Below are positions 1-12,800 of a stretch of 64,000 nt of DNA, one piece after another. The DNA is from Ceriagrion tenellum (taxonomy: Eukaryota > Arthropoda > Insecta > Odonata > Coenagrionidae): positions 86,658,593 to 86,722,592 of the forward strand of contig OY720639.1 in the NCBI GenBank assembly GCA_963169105.1, in the 5' to 3' direction. The position numbers and the translations under genes are program-made. Below the pieces are notes generated by a model that was not told the DNA's origin, ran no database searches, and was given only the letters and a program-made list of their open reading frames with translations. The stretch's first letter is position 1; the number at the start of each line of letters is the position of its first letter.

Positions 1-33
1 AAATACTAAGAGTTCTCTCTTTTTAGTCATGTC

Positions 34-139
34 AGAGATGTGGTACTTTTTCACAGTTGAAAAAGTTGCAGTCACATTTAAAAAAACTACTTTACTTTTT
101 CACAGATAAAAAAAACTGTGAAAAAGCACCATATCTCTT
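34..139. repeat. Small hairpin repeat
   Basis: AGAGATGTGGTACTTTTTCA near the start is repeated in inverted orientation at ~115-139, with an internal copy of the CTTTTTCACAG motif. It is likely a short foldback element. Confidence 0.5.
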
Positions 140-1020
140 TTGAATTCTTTAGAATGGATCTTCACCAAGTAAAGCCTGAAACAATCGAGTTTACCAATGA
201 GTTGATCGTAGAACGGGGTAGTGATTTTTGTTGCGTAAATTTTCTGTCGGTTGCGGGCACTCTCCACCGATAATGAGAGGGTTAATGCAGTACCAACATT
301 GGACGATGAGGGCGTTACGAGTGAATAGAGCTCTGATCGTGTGAAGAAAAACAAACAATTATGTTGGCGATATTTGTGTGTGGTTTTAGGAAGTAATTTT
401 ATTTTATGTAAACTGCTTGTCATTTTGCATTTTCTCATCAGTTGTCGTCATTGCTGTAACCTGCTGAAACTTCATAATTGCCTTGAATGGATTTTATTGT
501 TTGGAATTTCTTGATTTGATGTGTTACATTTGGAGTTGATTTTTTACATTTCAGGATGAATTGTAGTGCTCGAGAAGTGTTAACCCTTGAAATAAACTTT
601 CAGGCATTTTCTAGTTTTTGCATTTACGTTGTATACCTTGGTTGATGGGTTTTTATTTTGTAGATTTTGTAGTGCATTAAGTTGGACCGTACGGTCAACT
701 TTTGGGGGGGAATGATATAAGTATCGCCGTCAGCGACTTCCCGGCGCCCTTCCCACCTCCCGCGGCGGCCGACTTCAGCTATTAACTGTCCCACACTCGA
801 AAGGTGCCAACATGGAGATTTACCTTCTTGCACCTAAGATGGCCGCTTGCCGACCAATTACAATACGCCAACCGGGCATCACGTAGTAGACGCCAAGTGA
901 GCGAGGGAGTCGGTCGTCGAGGTGGCGGGCCGTCGGGCTTGGGACACGTTATGTGATGTATTGAAGTACCATTCGTGCTAAGAGGTCTTCTTATTGCCGT
1001 TCCTTGCAACTCCCAGAAAG
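140..1020. other. Non-coding stretch with a GC-rich block
   Basis: No gene recognised. The block at about 720-960 is much richer in G+C and CpG than its surroundings and contains AAGATGGCCGC and CCAATTAC motifs. It could be a promoter of a gene lying outside the window or a repeat. The open frames in it do not resemble any family. Confidence 0.3.
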
Positions 1021-1029
1021 AACCCGAGA

Positions 1030-2430
1030 GCGAGTACCGACATTGTTCTTCCCGCGTTGCAGCACATTAGCGGGCAACAGTTTTCGCCGGCCTGTCAAAA
1101 AATCTCATGAGCGTTCTGATTATGCCGACGAAACATTTGTTCTCTAATAGGCTATAACGCGGGAATATGTCCACGAATATGCCATCACGGTCGAGAACTA
1201 GATAAATTTGAAATTACAAGAAAAACACGGAAGCTTTCGTAACAGTAATAAATATGTGTGAATGGTTCATACATTTTGCCTCTTGAGACAGTTGCTCATT
1301 TACTATTTTCATTTTGTTCCACTCTCCTATAGGTTCAAAACAATCCAAGAACATACGACACCTCACACAATCAGACCAACACGGACTAGAGCCTGACGGA
1401 TGCTTAACGAACTAGTAAGGGTTTTAAATATGGCAGTCAGCAAATCTCATGAGTATTCCGATCTGATTATACCGACGAAACGTTTGTCCTCTAATCGGCT
1501 GTAACTCGGGAAGAACATGAAAAATTTGAAGTTAAAAGAAAATCACAGAAACCTTCGAAAATTATAAATATGGGTAAAAATGAAATTGATTTAGCCTTAA
1601 GAGACCGTTAGACATTTATTAGTTTTATTCTTATCCAATATTCTATATGGTCAAAACATCCAAGGGCATCCGAAATTTCACACAATCAGAGCGACATGGA
1701 CTAGGCCCTGGCGGATATTTAAAGGACCAGAAAGAGTTCTAAATATGGCGGTCAAAAAATCTCATGATCATTCTGGTTTGACGATATTGACTGTAATTCC
1801 AACGAAATGTTTGGTTACTATTATGCTATTACGCAGGAAGAACGTTAAAAATTTGAAATTACTTCCACGGAGATTAAGACATTTTCTAGTTTTATTTTTA
1901 ATCCACTCACCTATAAATTCAAAACAATACAAGAACGTCCGAGTCCTCACACAATCACGTCGATCTGGACTTAGATCCTGATTGATTAACGGGCCAGAAA
2001 TCGTTCTATAAATGGCGGTCAACAAATCTCCTGAACATTTAGATCTCATGATAACTTCTGGAATGCCAGTGAAACGGATGTCCTTTCATATCCTGCATGA
2101 TGGAAGAAGTGGAAAATTTGAAATACTAGAAAAACTTTATAACAATGGTAAATCTGGGTAAATTTTTCATTTTGCTTCTAGGGTCATTTCGGTATCAATA
2201 GCCATGCCTTGGACGAGAGTGAAAGTTCTCGGAATCGGCCGGGGCACTGTGATGTGGAAGTTAACGGGGAAACCACTCTTTCTTTTTACGACGAAGCTCT
2301 GTATTAAAAAAATATATGTCATAATGGCAATCGTCTCAGTAAAATATTCCGCAGGTAATTTCCCCTCCCAATCGGATCTGCGGGTGGGGACTACTGTGAG
2401 AGGTACATCAGTCACTAAGGATAAGTAGTT
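1030..2430. repeat. Isolated arm of the Tigger-associated tandem-repeat element
   Basis: Holds ~4 diverged units of 270-315 bp, each with GACTAG-CCCTGACGGATATTTAA and GGCGGTCAACAAATCTC blocks. A terminal segment (2190-2420) with GTTCTCGGAATCGGC follows and matches 9890-10115 in inverted orientation. It has the same orientation as the right arm at 14060-15455. No transposase is present here. Confidence 0.6.
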
Positions 2431-3060
2431 TTATTTTAATGATTGGGAAAGAAATAATATTTTTCTTTATCCTTTTCTCATTTGTTCATGCCTGTTCTCT
2501 ACAGTACCACCTCCACCCCACTCTATCCGCATCCAGGTCACCTCTCTGTCTTTTCCTTGGTGCCGAGACACTTCTTTTTGGCTTTGTTGTTTTATCCCTG
2601 GCTTTAACAACCCTCTGGTCTTACATTTTGCGTATGTGTTCATCCTAACATACTTCTGTGAAGTCACTCGTTAATGTTTTCAACGCCGAATTTTCTTCTT
2701 TTCACTTCGCTCTATTCTTAATTCCGTGTTAACAAAGAACTCCGGCGGAATTTCCCAAATTGTAATATGTTGGCCAAAAGCATCACCATCCTGATGCGTT
2801 AGCCTCCTAAACAGGGCGGACACGGCCCTCAGCAACTTTTTTCTATTCCCGTAGAAGAATATAGAACCAAGAAATGACGACGATTGGGCAGCATTAATTT
2901 GATAAAATTGATTCGTATAAGGATAAAAACGCAATTAGGGAAATGGCTTAACCGAGAATCCGGAAAAAAATAGAAAACTCGTCGGCAAGAGCATTAAATA
3001 TCTAATGGAGTTCTCATTTGATTGACAAAAATATGGATGAGACATTATGGCTTAAAGATT
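2431..3060. other. Intergenic sequence, nothing recognised
   Basis: Pyrimidine-rich and AT-rich sequence between the repeat arm and the start of the A duplication unit. A minus-strand open frame at 2680-2934 has no recognisable motif. Confidence 0.3.
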
Positions 3061-3256
3061 TATTTGAGGAAGTCAAAAGTTCCGTGTACTAATTATTATC
3101 AAATTCTTAGTTGTTTTAATCAAAAATACAAGTCAAAATAATGATGCTGTTGAAAATTCGAGGCTTATACCGCCATTTAACGAGAACTATGTGATAAAAA
3201 AGGGGAAATATGGCAATAATTACGTTGAGGAAACAGCCTTGAGTAAAAAATGTGGA

Positions 3257-3400
3257 CCAGTGATAGGCACGTGACTTTCCTTATCACTGGAGTTTGCCCG
3301 TTGGTGAGCGGGCAGCCATATGCTCTCAACGTAACTTGTACATGCGTATAAGTACATATAAAGATCACTGTCCTGTGGTCATTCGTCACAGTTAGCTGAG
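3257..3400 (+). promoter_or_regulatory. Promoter of copy A
   Basis: A TATA-like CATATAAAG lies at 3356-3364, and an initiator-like TCATT lies ~25 nt downstream. Upstream is an imperfect palindrome (CCAGTGATAGG ... CCTTATCACTGG) at 3257-3290. It holds an E-box CACGTG (3268-3273) and a GATA-type site on the minus strand (TGATAAG). The same order of GATA-type site, GAGCGGGCAGCCATATG block and TATA recurs upstream of copy B, which supports function. Confidence 0.6.
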
Positions 3401-3474
3401 GAAGGGGCGAGAAGTCACTTGGTCGACGAAGACATTATTAAACGGAAGGAACTTTTTTCGTGGTCTCGAAAACG

Positions 3475-6400
3475 ATGAGTTATTTTCCCATAGTGATTGC
3501 ATTAGCTTTACTGTCCTTTTTGACGGTAAGCATGCAAAAAGAACTCACCGAAGATGGTCGGTGTGCTCGGGAGGAAAGTGGTGCTCGATCGGTGAAATTG
3601 TCTCTAATAGGATGGAAGAACTCCACCGGCGAATGGGTGACAGATTTGTCCGCCCGCAAGGAAATAAGCAATCACTCCAGAAACCTGAACTTCGAATTGG
3701 AGCACAAGATATTCGAGTGCGACGGAAAGACAGTGATTCACTTGGGAGGACACAGCCGAGGTGAGTTTTAAAATGGAAGGTACGCACAACATGTTGGGCG
3801 TAGATGTTCATATCCATCGGTTTGTAAGGCTGGTGAGACTATTTCTGTCAAAGTTCGAGCATTTAGAGGGTTTGAAGTTTCGTCTTGCGTTAGTCAGCTT
3901 CGTAATATTTAGCAGTACACGCCTTGTAGTTTTCCTGCATATATATTCTTCTGGTAATGCTTCCTATCCCAGTCAACTTACGAGTGCCTCGGCGGCTCGA
4001 CGTTTCTTAAAGAGTTAATCTGCTTCGTAATAATTAGCTTAACGCGTCTTTTTTTTTCGGACGCGTACTTTTTCTTCGTATATATATACTTTTCTGGGTA
4101 CGCTTATTTAGTTGAAAAGTTTCATTTTTTCTATAATTTTACATTCTATTTCAATATTTTATCTATCAGGCATAAAGTATATTATATACTGCTTTAATTT
4201 CACCTACTGACAATAATTTATCAGTTATTTTCTAATGCATCGGTGCTCTTTAATACGGATGGTTTCTCTTTTTTCGTAAATTGAACTGATTTTCAGTACA
4301 TGCTCAAAACGTTATCTTGTTTTTTCTTATCGGATAAAAAGCTGGAATTGTTTTATAAGTGTTGTAAAGAGATTTAAGGTAAACGGTATTTTCCACCAGA
4401 TTATTATAGCAATTTGAGGCAAGCAGGCGAGTCGAAGCGTTTCGAGAAATTACCTATGATGAAGCTAGGATTTTAATGAATCGGTCCTCCAAGAAATTCT
4501 GGGTACTTTATTTTATAAATGTATGCTTGTGGATTATTCAAAGAGGTTTTATCGAAGCTTGTGTAGAATGTTTTGTAAACAGTATATCACATAGGTTAAA
4601 ATATTAAATTGCCGTTAATTTCAGCGTATCCTCCGAGATGTGCAGGCTGCAGCATCACTGGTTTAGTCGTCTCATAAAAAGCCGTACTTCATGCTTTTTT
4701 GGATGATGTTCCCAAAAGTTAGTAATGATTTCGTAATGTGTACCTCTTGTAAGGTTTGACATTACCTTAATCAACAACATTTGTTGGCCACAAGCGTCAT
4801 TTCAGTGATCATATATCGGCAATGGAATCGAAGGCCATGTCTCTATTGAGTCTTCTATAACGATTCACAGATATCTCAAAAGCACCCGCATTACAGCCCT
4901 ACTTCTCATCCATTGTTCTTCCGATACTCAATCATTGCTCTTGATCTTGCCATACTTAACAGCCTCACAACCTGCTTCGCTAAATTAGTGAAATACGAAA
5001 TTCCAATTTTCCTCGATGCATCCACATTTAACATGCTACCTTCCCTCTCCATTTGTAGTATCTCCCATCACAGACTTAAATCCGTCTTAACACTCATTTC
5101 AATACGGTTAGTTCTGGCCATGAGAGTCCCGAACTTTCCTCAATCATCAAAATTACAGTGCCACTGCGTACTACTAAAGATAGCTCATTGACACACATCC
5201 AAACTCCAAGATTATCCCTAATTTATCGTTCGCTCCTCTCTTGTCCCTCCTCCCTAATGAATTCACTTTCTACTGATTTCGATCTTTTTTCCCTATCGCC
5301 ACTAAACTTTACCTACTTGACCTCAACACTTATTTCCTCAAATAAACCGTGAACGTAGACTGTAACGAACTAAGATGCCAACACCAGATTGTTTAAGTTA
5401 GGTATTTTGTTGTTCTTTATTCAATTTTTCTTTTAGTGTTTATTACAAGTGCACCTTATATTAGCAATTTTTCTACATGTAGACTATTCTCTTAAAATAA
5501 CTAAAAATTAATAATTATGCATGCATTTTGGATGAAATAGCTACAATTAACATTTTAAATTAATTTAAAAAGTAAAGTTTATGAGTCTCTTTCTCTGCCT
5601 ACGAGTTCCCATGAGGGAATACACATATCGACTCCATTTTATTGTGTTTTTATTATTTTCGATTGCCAAATAAAATGAAATGCACTGGATTTATAAAGTT
5701 GAGTCAAACGTCAAGCAAAGGAATACATGATCATTGTTTGAATTTCTTTAATTGTTTGCAACCGCAAAAATCTTGGATGAAATATGGATAAAATTGCAAA
5801 AAATACTACCATTTTGCTAATCTGATCCTTCAACAACCGATTTAATTGTTGAAGCCAAGAAGTTTTAGAAAAAATAGAATATCGGCCCAGTACAATTCCA
5901 TATCCTGAGGTATGGTAAATTTAGTCATCTTCGGAATGAAAAATGTGTGGAATGTGGACAAATTATAAAATCCATACAGGCAATTGGGCAGCAACATTGT
6001 GTCTTTCAACAGTCACTAAATTCATAATAAAGAGTACAAGGTTTTGTAATTTTCACGCCAGAAAAAATGAAAATATTGATTTACTTCTCACTGATGCAAG
6101 AACCAGGGATGCAAAAATCAGAATACTCTTCATGTTTAACAATTTTTACATTTTTTTGTTGAAATAAAATATTTCATTGAGAGTATCTAATTTTTCATGA
6201 GAGTTGCTATGCTTGCAACGTTATCATAAAGTGCTTTTTCCTTCAAATTTCAGAACATGCACGTGATGATGGAAACGTATTGGAGAAGTTATTATCCAAC
6301 GAGAAATGTGGGAAAAGTGCTGCCATAATTAACGACGGGCGATCGGCTTTTCGATTAAAGTAGGTTGCCCGATGTTTATTACTAGTAAATTTTTTTAGTT

Positions 6401-9337
6401 TAAATTTAAAATAAATAATTGAAATTTCGAATGAATTTTACTGTATCTGGAATGATATTATGCAACATGACTTTTGATGACTTTGTAGTCATCCGTTTTA
6501 TCAGCAGTCTTATTGTGTTCATTGCAAATTTTAGCCCGGATAAGGAAGATGGACATGCAATACTGCTCACAAGCAGGGTGCTGAATGCCAACGAACTTTT
6601 TGAAATCCGCCTGGAGAAGAAACTGTCGAAGTGGGGTGGCTATTCTATTGGCATCGGAGTCACTGCCATACCAGTCAGTTCTTTCCCCTTTCCAGGGTGG
6701 ATGGGGGATGTCAAGTAAGTTAAATCTATTTAATTCCTTTAATTTGTCACGTCCGCGCCGTCTGCGTCGGGCGGATCGACTATTGGTGAGGGCTCGCTCC
6801 TAAGGGAGTGCGCTCTTGTCCGCATGCAGTGGGGGTTGAACAAAAAAATAAAGAAGCACTAACCGGTAAAATGGATTTATTAAAAAAGAATTGTGGTAAC
6901 ATCATCATCAGAGGTAACATCAATTAAGGGTGGGGGTAATTACGGCTGGAGACCGCGCGGTTTTTGTCACTCTTCCGGGGTGAGGGGGCTGAAGAGATTC
7001 CGGATGACCCGTGGATCCCTGGGTCGGAGCGGAGCGCCGGGACTTGCTGGTACGGCGTCAGCGGGCTGTCCAGGGACTGCAGGCGATAGACGGGTGGCGA
7101 AACCAGCGGGATCAGGAGCGGGTGCGGCAACTGGTCGAACTCTCGCAGCAGCTCCTCCACGTCGGGGGTTGATGGCTCCTGGGGTGGCGTCCGGTGTCTT
7201 CGGCCGGGTGGTTTGAAGGGAGGGGAAAATGCTTGGCTCCGCCGGATGGCGGCGCGGCGGATGCGCCTCTGCGCCGGGGATTGCCTGGGAGCGCCAGGGC
7301 ATAGGCATGCTGGTCGTCGGGCAGGAGGCCGGGGGTCACGGAGAGGGTTGGTGTAGCTCCGCCAGCCGTGGAGAGTCGAGGGTCACTGGAAAAGGGTTCG
7401 GTGTATCTCCTCCAACAGTGGAGAGTCGAGGGTCACCAAATAAAAGGTCCGGTGTATCTCCTCTGACTCCCACCTCCACACTGCCCTTAGGTGTTTTTTT
7501 CAGTCCACAGTTTTCAGTTTCCACAACAAACAATAGAGAATAACAAAAACAAAAACAACGGTCTGGTTCCCGCTTTAGGCTGTCGCCTCTTCAGGGTTCC
7601 CTTAGGGGTTTTCCGAGTCCCTTTTTATATCGTCCAGGGGCCCTTCGCGGACCAATCAGAACGCTCCGCGAGGAGCGGCGGAGGGGAAAAGTGAAAGGCA
7701 AACTTGTGCACCGGGTGAATGGATGGGGGGGGGGGCTATCGTAAAATTGATTTTATAATTCGGAAACCTTCGTGGGGGCGCGAACAACAACTCGCCAAAG
7801 TTTCATTATAATATGAGGAATGGTATTGGAATGCGTAGTAGACGAAGAAAGAAATATTCAGTTTTATATATTTAAAGATATTATTTTTGGAATTTTCCTG
7901 GAATTCTTGGAAAATTTCGAGAGCTATGACCGGAGTTCGTTAAAACTTTATCAGGCACAGTTTTGCCTGAAAGCATTGGATATGCTTTACTGTTTCTTTT
8001 TTCTCGTTACTTTTGAGGTACTTTTTATATAAAATCGTAAATATTTTCTTATTCAGGTCCAAAACGTGGATGATGTACGATGATGCTATTTACGTGGATA
8101 GTCTAAAGAAGAGCAATTATGGAAAAAATCTTTCCTCCCTTGTGGTAAGTTTTGAATCATTTTTAAGTTAAAATTTCCTGTGTTTTGAGTATCGGTGCTT
8201 TTTATCTCCTTAATGGTAAAAGGGATGGAACGGCGAATCGTTACCCTCACCTCAATTGGTTGGCGGTAAGTTGGTAAGGGTCTGATTGGCGTATCTCGGC
8301 ACCAATGATGGAAACCATTAGCCTGTTCATAATGAAAAGAGCCGCATAAAATGCACTTCACATAATTTCCAAATAGGATACAAGTGTTTGCAGATTTGTC
8401 TCAATTATTTCTTGATGGTTTCAATGAAATTTAAAGAGACATGCTATCATATCGGGTTGCCCTTCCCAGTGGAGGCTTATTCGTTAGAGTTCAGAGCTAT
8501 AATGCGGTGAATAGAAATCACATATTATTTTTACATTATTTAAGGAATGCCAGCTATTTAATAAACTGGTATCACCAAATGGGTTGCGAAAATTGTAATT
8601 AATTACGAGTTTACTTGATAGAGCTTGTGAAAACAAGATTCGTGGCACTGAACATTTTCTGATGAAAAACATACTATTATACAAATACAAATAATTTTGA
8701 ATAAATTATCCATAATATTGTATTTTCCATTATTTTCCACTGTAAAACCGTCTTATTTTATTTTATGCATGTTAGTGACAATTTTCATATATTGCATTAA
8801 TATGGAATTCACAGTCCCTCAATCAATTTCACATTACCAACGCTTAGGATAAATGCAAATTTATCTCGCTGCCTTTTAGCCACCGTTGTGGATTTCCATA
8901 ATATGTGGTTATGAGTCTCGTTGATTCATGTTCATGCCTCATTAGCTGATGCCATACTTGAAAAACATAGAAATATGCGAATTAAATATTTTAAATTTGT
9001 AAAATTACACCAAGTTTTCATCCACATTCCGTAAATTCTGCAATGAACAAAATAATTCGTAGGCTGAAAGAATTAAAAATGAAGTACTTAGCGTTTTTCA
9101 CGATACTGTGACGGGTAATGTACAGTAAGTTGAAAAAAGTATTAGAGTGCGTGTTGACCATTCAGTCATCTTTTTTCACAGGTTGGGGACAGAATTGGAA
9201 TCAAACGGACCGGCGGCGGGGAACTCCACATTTATGTGAATGGAGTTGATCAAAGGATAGCTGCGACGGGAATACCCCAAGACGTCCATGGAGTAGTCGA
9301 CCTCATAAGAGATTTTATCAGCGTCACCATAGTTTAG
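3475..9337 (+). CDS. Copy A: predicted secreted NHR (Neuralized homology repeat) protein, 5 exons, 271 aa
   Basis: Exons are 3475-3760, 6254-6359, 6535-6714, 8057-8144 and 9182-9337. All introns are GT/AG, and the sum of 816 nt is one open frame. Exon 1 encodes a signal peptide (residues 1-20), then a domain with Cys30 and Cys82 and sequons NST (49) and NHS (66). Residues ~106-271 match an NHR/NEUZ domain: NEKCGK, NDGRSAF, the IGIGVT strand, GDRIGI, LHIYVNG (235-241), ATGIP and VVDL near the end. NHR domains bind protein partners; family members such as Neuralized are intracellular, so the secreted form is unusual. I chose the ATG at 3475 because it starts the hydrophobic leader and lies ~95 nt after an initiator-like site. 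An AATAAA lies at 9640-9645. Function is unknown. The exon model is well supported; the secreted location is inferred. Confidence 0.85.
4880..5400. other. Intron 1 of copy A: C/T-rich block
   Basis: Sequence composition changes here to CTT/CCT-rich with few stops. It may be an inserted repeat, but I recognise no protein on either strand. Confidence 0.3.
6745..7789 (-). mobile_element. GC-rich LTR-like insert (possible solo LTR) in intron 3 of copy A
   Basis: A ~1.04-kb block far richer in G+C than its flanks, starting TGTCACG and ending CGAACAACA (TGT...ACA type ends in either direction). Read on the minus strand it has a TATA box in CGATATAAAAAGGG (about 7621-7635) and an AATAAA near 6875. 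That order fits an LTR of U3, R and U5. Proline/arginine-rich open frames (6967-7308, 7336-7533) are interrupted by a stop and probably reflect composition. I could not see a target-site duplication. Confidence 0.45.
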
Positions 9338-9639
9338 ACGAAGCAAAACATTATATGCTGCCATTACGCGCCTAATTTTGGGACATTATGTATGATTGTA
9401 TCTAAGGATATTAAATGAAACCAAGGAATTAGATGATATACAAGTGTCTTATCGAAAGGGATTATCACTTGTGCTACCCGGTATCCAATTAAATAGAATC
9501 ATAATTCAAAGGGATTGATTATTTCCATGTGATGTCCGGATTTGAATGATATAGAAAGGTAATGCTTTATTTGTGAAAGGTAAATTTAGATCTTCATTCG
9601 TGTACCACAAATAGTTGGAAACAATTTCTAAATTGTCTC

Positions 9640-9645
9640 AATAAA
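9640..9645 (+). terminator. Poly(A) signal of copy A
   Basis: AATAAA lies about 300 nt after the stop codon. The corresponding AATAAA is kept in copy B at 22029-22034 within an alignable 3' UTR. Confidence 0.55.
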
Positions 9646-9879
9646 TGAAATTAAAAAGGATGCCCTTCTTCGTTTATAGATTTCCGTATCTTGTATAATT
9701 GATGCAGCTGAATGTTTTCTGTATCTAAAGATTTTATGTCTTCTCAATTCACAGCATAGCAATGACAGTTGTGTGATGATTGAGCGCGTATGATATTCAA
9801 TGATTTGATTGCCAGCTTGGTAACTCCAGTGGTAGAAAAGGACGTGGGGGTATATGAAGATGTCCAATATCCCTCCTGG

Positions 9880-12800
9880 GACATTAACTGTGAGGGAACT
9901 GGAAGACCCTTCCCAGTAGTCCCTACCTGTAGATACTATGGGTAGGGGTATAGTCCCTGCGAAATTTTTTACTGGGATGAATGACATCACGTCATGTATA
10001 GTTTTAATACTGAGCTGCATCTTACAGGGGTACTAGTGTGATGGTTTCCCCGTTGCCTTCCACATCGCAGTACCCCTGCCGATTCCGAGAACTTTCTCTC
10101 TCGCCCGAAACAGCAGCTATTGATACCTGTCATGCCGCTTTGGTCTGCACCATTAATGCATTCTGCTTCTCAGTAGTGGGTACAAGTTTCGGTATCGTTG
10201 TTTGGACCTTGAATGCTTGGTCTCGAACCAGACACTCTCTGAATGGGAATCAAAAATCTACCACTGGTAAAAACCTAAAGTTTAAATGCCCCTAGAAGCA
10301 ATATTTTTGAAAAATTCACACAGATTTGCCATTTTTATGATAGCTTCCGTGGTTGTCTAGTAATTTAAATTTTTTCATAGAATCCAGTCGGCTTCATCAG
10401 ATGAGAATGCTCCGGAGATTGGTTGACCCCCATTCATAGAACTATTTCTGGTCCGCTAAATATCCGTCAGGGTCTAGTCCTGATTTATCTGAAAAAATCT
10501 ACCACTGGTAAAAACTAAAGTTTAAATGCCCCTAGAAGCAATATTTTTTAAAAATTCACACAGATTTGCCATTTTTATGATAGCTTCCGTGGTTGTCTAG
10601 TAATTTAAAATTTTTCATACAATCCAGACGGCATCATCAGATGAGAATGCTCCGGAGATTGGTTGACCCCCATTAATAGAACTATTTCTGGTCCGCTAAA
10701 TATCCGTCAGGGTCTAGTCCTGATCAATCTGATTGGGTGAGGAGTCGGGCGTTATTGGAGTTTTTTTATAACATATAGGAGATAGGATTCAAATAAAACT
10801 AGAAAAGGTTAGAATGTCTTTTAAGCGAAATGTATTAAACATTCACTCATAATTATTGCTGTTACGAAGGCTTATGTGTTTTTATTAATGTTTCACATTT
10901 ATCAAGTTCTTCCCGCGTAATAGCATTAAAGTAATCAAACATTTCATCGGCATTACAGTCGACAACGTCATATCAAAACGATCAGGGGATTTGTTGAACA
11001 CCATATTTCGAACTCTTTCTGGTCCGTTAAATATCCGTAAGGGTCTAGTCCCGATCGATCTGATTGCGTGAAGAGTCGGACCTGTTTTGTTTTGAACGTA
11101 TAGGATAGCGGGTATAAATAAAACTAGTAAATTTCTATATGTCCTCAGAGGAAAAATTCATTAAATTTTAACCCATATACACTGTTTTTACAAGTGTATC
11201 CGTGGTTTTCTTGTAATTTCAAAATTTTCATGTTTTTTCCGCGGTATAGTATAGTAGTGGACAATGTTTCGTCGGCCTTATATTCGGCAGCATCATATCA
11301 GAAAGATTAAGAGATTTGTTTACCGCCCTACATTGAAGTTTTTCTGGTCCGATAAATATCTGTTTGGATCTGGTCTTGTTTCTCTGATTGACCAAGGAAT
11401 CAGACGTTCTTGTTTTGTTTTGAACGCATATAAATAAAACTAGTAAATGTCTTACAGTCCCTAAAAGCGAAACGTATGAACATTCACACACATTTACTAT
11501 TGTTACGAAGGCGTCTGTGTTTTCCTCATCAATTCAAACTTATTAAGTTCTTTCCGCGTTATTGCATATTAGCGGACACACTAGTCGTTTGCATTCCAGT
11601 ATGCATCATGTGATCAAAATTCTCAGTCCATTTGGTCACCGCTATACTTAGAAATCTTTCTGTTTCGTTAAGTATCCGTTAGGGTCTGGTCCGGGTCGCT
11701 AAGATTGAGTGAGGAGTCAGACGTCCTTGTAAAGTGCCTGTAAGTTAAAGTAAAACTTAAACCCGCGGTGAGGGTTTAAGAGCATGTGGGGTCGGATTTC
11801 CAAGGATTACTGGTCTAAGTCGAGCAAGGGACACTGGACGATATAAACAATGAGCTTTTTTTGCGACATCCTGCACAAAATTTAACTGATCCATGCCGTC
11901 TATCCCTTTTCCATTTCCACTTTACAACTGAGCTATCGCTATTGACAGATTACAATGCTTTATCTTACCTTTCTCTTTTTCCTACCCCCATCTCAGGTAG
12001 TTAAAGTATGCAAAGGACTCATTTTTCTCTTCACTCGCAATTAGTTTTGTAGAACGAACAGTCTAAAACCAGTGTCAGTAGTGTGCATGTCTGCTGTGAA
12101 TTTTCTCATATTCTGCGTTATGAATGACCCGGAACCAGTGAAATTGTTTTAATGACGAAAGTATGTACAAAAACACTTTTCTTCCTATCTAATATGCCGC
12201 GTAAGGACCTTTCACTAGCTGAAAAAATTGCCATACTGGACAAAATTAAAGATCATCCCCTCCAACCCAGTCATCGCCGTTTGGAAGAGATAACTGGGGC
12301 GCCAAAATTGTCGATAGCTCGGTTAATGTAGCATCAGGATAAACTGAGAGAAAATGGAGTCGCAATGGGAAGTAAGCGCCTCCCCTGAAACGGGAGCGTC
12401 AAGGTAAGGATCCAGAAGTCGAGGACGCTTTAAATCAATGGATTTCTAATGTGAGTGAACGAGGGGTATGCGTCAGGGGTCCCATGTTAAAAAAAGAAGT
12501 CGAAGGAACTAGCTTAGAAGCTCGGTCATGATGATTTCAAGCGAGCTCATGAAGAAAAAATAGTGCTGATGTTTTGAGTGCAGAGGAGTGGAAATCGAAC
12601 CAACTGCCCTCGTTCCTCCAGAATTTCTGTGCGGGTGACATTTACAACGCCGATGAAACAGTACTGTATTACCGTGCTACACCAAATGGCTCTCTTTGCT
12701 ACAGTTATGTAAGACTTAAGGGCTCCAAAAAAGCGATGGATCGCTTTACTGTTTTGTATTGTTCAAATGTTTCAGGAACTGACAAATAAACATGGTTATA

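Larger units (their letters stand above)
3070..9690 (+). repeat. Duplication unit 1 (copy A)
   Basis: Homology between the A and B regions begins near 3070/16080 (AAATCCTAAGTTATTTTAAT-like sequence) and ends near 9690/22075 in the 3' flank. It covers promoter, exons, parts of introns and 3' UTR. Confidence 0.7.

Noticed and set aside
3460..3474. Earlier start MVSKT for copy A
   Set aside because: The first codon is GTG, not ATG, in a eukaryotic gene; the ATG at 3475 aligns with the start of copy B.
6924..7339. Overlapping proline/arginine-rich open frames on the minus strand
   Set aside because: They lie in a GC-rich LTR-like insert, overlap each other in several frames and show no domain; long frames are expected from the composition.
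8086..8361. 91-aa minus-strand frame reading MKCILCGSFHYEQ
   Set aside because: It partly overlaps exon 4 of copy A on the other strand, and no motif or copy supports it as a gene.
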